Source of the DNA: Gammaproteobacteria bacterium
Lineage (GTDB): Bacteria; Pseudomonadota; Gammaproteobacteria; Pseudomonadales; Porticoccaceae
DNA length: 64,000 nucleotides
Assembly: GCA_018069465.1 (NCBI GenBank)
Contig: JAGPUW010000025.1
Span: 124,001 to 188,000 of the forward strand
Reading direction: 5' to 3'
A program made the position numbers and the translations under genes. Below, piece by piece: positions 62,892 through 64,000 of the stretch (position 1 is its first letter; each line of letters begins with the position of its first letter). The notes below the pieces were generated by a model that had not been told where the DNA came from, did no database searches, and saw only the letters and a list, made by a program, of their open reading frames with translations.

Positions 62892-64000
62892 TTAATTGCC
62901 ACCCTTGGGTAAAGTGCTCAACATAAAGTCACCATCGTAGCCACAGACTTCAGCATCGGTCATCGCCTGGCGATAACTCGCCATGCCACCAAAGTAGGCC
63001 AAACCCGTACGAGATTTACCGGGCACGTTATTACCGAGATACCAGCTATCGGTCAGCGGGAACAAGGTTGCAGCGACAGACTCTTCACACAAACCACCCC
63101 AGTTATCTTCCGCCTCGGCGCTTGGCTCAATACAGTTGAGTTCGCGCTCTGCCAGTTGCGTCAGCAAACGGCCAACCCATTGCACCTGCTCCTGACCGAG
63201 AATAATGGGTTGAAACAAGGGCGCGGGGCTACCGGCGGCATTAATAATAAACAGATTGGGGAAGCCCGCACTCATCAAACCCATATGCGTGCGCGCACCG
63301 TCATCCCAGTGCTCGGCGAAGGTGAGGCCATTGCGGCCGCGCACATCCATGGCCTTCAGTGAGCCGGTCATGGCATCAAAGCCGGTGGCAAAAACGAGAC
63401 AATCGAGTTCGTACTCGGTATCACCCACGCGCACACCTTTTGGCGTAATTTCATCAATACCCTGCTCACGCAGGTCAACCAGCTCGACATTGTCCTGTTC
63501 GTAGACTTCGTAGTAGTTAGTCTCGGCAATCAGGCGCTTGGTCAGCACCGGGTAAGTCGGGGTGAGAATTTCCGCCAGTTTTGGATCTTTAATACGCTCG
63601 CGAATTTTTGCCTGCAAATACTTGCCCAGTACGGCATTGGCTTCGAGGTCGGTATAAACATCTGGGTAGACGTTATAAAAACTCAGGCCGCCACTTTTCC
63701 AACGCTCGTCGAAAAGTGCCTGTTGTTCCTCAGGTGTCGCGTCGAGGGCAGAGCCGGTCACCAGCTCGCCAATTTGGTAGTTCAGGGCTACCCAGCCACC
63801 GAAAGAGTTATAGCGCTCTGCCGCCCGCCACTCGCCGTAATTCGCTTTTACGCGCTTTGAGTATTCCTCGGGCATCTTGCAGTTGCGCAAGGGCAAGCAG
63901 TAACCCGGGGTGCGGTGGAAGACGTGCAGGTGTTTCACTTCGCTGGCGATGGTAGAAATAATCTGCACCCCCGAAGAGCCCGTGCCAATCACGCCGACGC
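62892..64000 (-). CDS. Baeyer-Villiger-type flavin monooxygenase, C-terminal part
   Basis: A partial gene that runs off the right end; about 369 codons of the C-terminal side are visible. The first visible part is VGVIGTGSSGVQ, the NADPH-binding Rossmann motif of BVMOs, followed by LHVFHRTPGYCLPLRN. FATGFDAMTGSL and GLMSAGFPNLFIINAAGSP are the usual C-terminal blocks. It resembles the cyclohexanone/steroid/fatty-ketone monooxygenase group, separate from the BVMO at 18069-19847. The FAD site and the FxGxxxHxxxW fingerprint lie outside the window. Confidence 0.88.
   Translation of the reverse strand, partial: VGVIGTGSSGVQIISTIASEVKHLHVFHRTPGYCLPLRNCKMPEEYSKRVKANYGEWRAAERYNSFGGWVALNYQIGELVTGSALDATPEEQQALFDERWKSGGLSFYNVYPDVYTDLEANAVLGKYLQAKIRERIKDPKLAEILTPTYPVLTKRLIAETNYYEVYEQDNVELVDLREQGIDEITPKGVRVGDTEYELDCLVFATGFDAMTGSLKAMDVRGRNGLTFAEHWDDGARTHMGLMSAGFPNLFIINAAGSPAPLFQPIILGQEQVQWVGRLLTQLAERELNCIEPSAEAEDNWGGLCEESVAATLFPLTDSWYLGNNVPGKSRTGLAYFGGMASYRQAMTDAEVCGYDGDFMLSTLPKGGN

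Noticed and set aside
1-64000. CRISPR arrays, tRNA or rRNA genes, insertion sequences
   Set aside because: No repeat-spacer pattern, no tRNA-like cloverleaf or rRNA stretch, and no transposase or integrase was found on reading both strands; the short tandem repeats have no spacers.

Overview
The window looks like chromosome of a marine, aerobic, Gram-negative gammaproteobacterium, most likely the Cellvibrionales/Spongiibacteraceae-Halieaceae group. This is inferred from gene content: an EF-P maturation gene, a FimX-like protein, the prmB-aroC-MFS and tesA-ybbA-ybbP blocks, a Na+-coupled DUF4212/SSS transporter pair, and many lipid- and steroid-type catabolic enzymes (Baeyer-Villiger monooxygenases, SDRs, enoyl-CoA hydratases, an F420-type LLM oxidoreductase, DUF1329). 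No rRNA, tRNA, insertion sequence, integrase or CRISPR array was seen. Coding density is high and base composition is moderate throughout.

Layout. 0-5 kb: the end of epmB, a FimX-like c-di-GMP receptor, a DUF971 protein, a TlpA-like lipoprotein and a YihY/BrkB membrane protein. 5-9 kb: a divergent SDR / LLM oxidoreductase pair and two uncharacterised membrane proteins. 9-12.6 kb: a peroxide-defence module (DUF3501, CCG-type Fe-S protein, rubredoxin-less rubrerythrin) with a divergent OxyR. 12.6-18 kb: a cold-shock gene with a long leader, VOC protein, UbiA prenyltransferase, DUF2058, ribosome-rescue ArfB, a RIO kinase and an orphan lysozyme-like gene. 18-26 kb: catabolic genes (BVMO, two enoyl-CoA hydratases, a carboxymuconolactone-decarboxylase-like protein, YghU-type GST, methyltransferase, nitrobindin-like barrel) and a small orphan gene behind an FNR/Anr-like box. 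25.8-34.8 kb: a long co-directional run on the minus strand made of aroC, an HcaT-like MFS, a YqhA protein, cytochrome c' and a YbhGFSR-type ABC exporter. 34.9-40.7 kb: prmB, folE, tesA and the ybbA/ybbP ABC system. 40.7-51 kb: Rieske protein, DUF4212/SSS symporter, sterol-desaturase-like hydroxylase, beta-CASP nuclease, class I aldolase, SNF transporter and a hybrid histidine kinase. 51-54.6 kb: esterase, SDR and DUF1329. 54.7-62.5 kb: a siderophore locus. 62.6-64 kb: a DUF2986 mini-gene and a second BVMO cut by the window edge.

The clearest multi-gene system is the siderophore locus. One IucA/IucC (NIS) synthetase, one MFS exporter and one PLP decarboxylase lie in the same order as Francisella fslA-fslB-fslC. 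They are divergent from a TonB-dependent receptor and a PepSY-TM protein, and a good Fur box lies in the shared 116-bp gap. This suggests a rhizoferrin-like carboxylate siderophore, which is an inference. Other items for a second look are 14-bp-period tandem repeats just after the stop codons of three convergent genes, 12-bp triplications at two places, an FNR-like box nested in a larger dyad, and the OxyR/rubrerythrin module.
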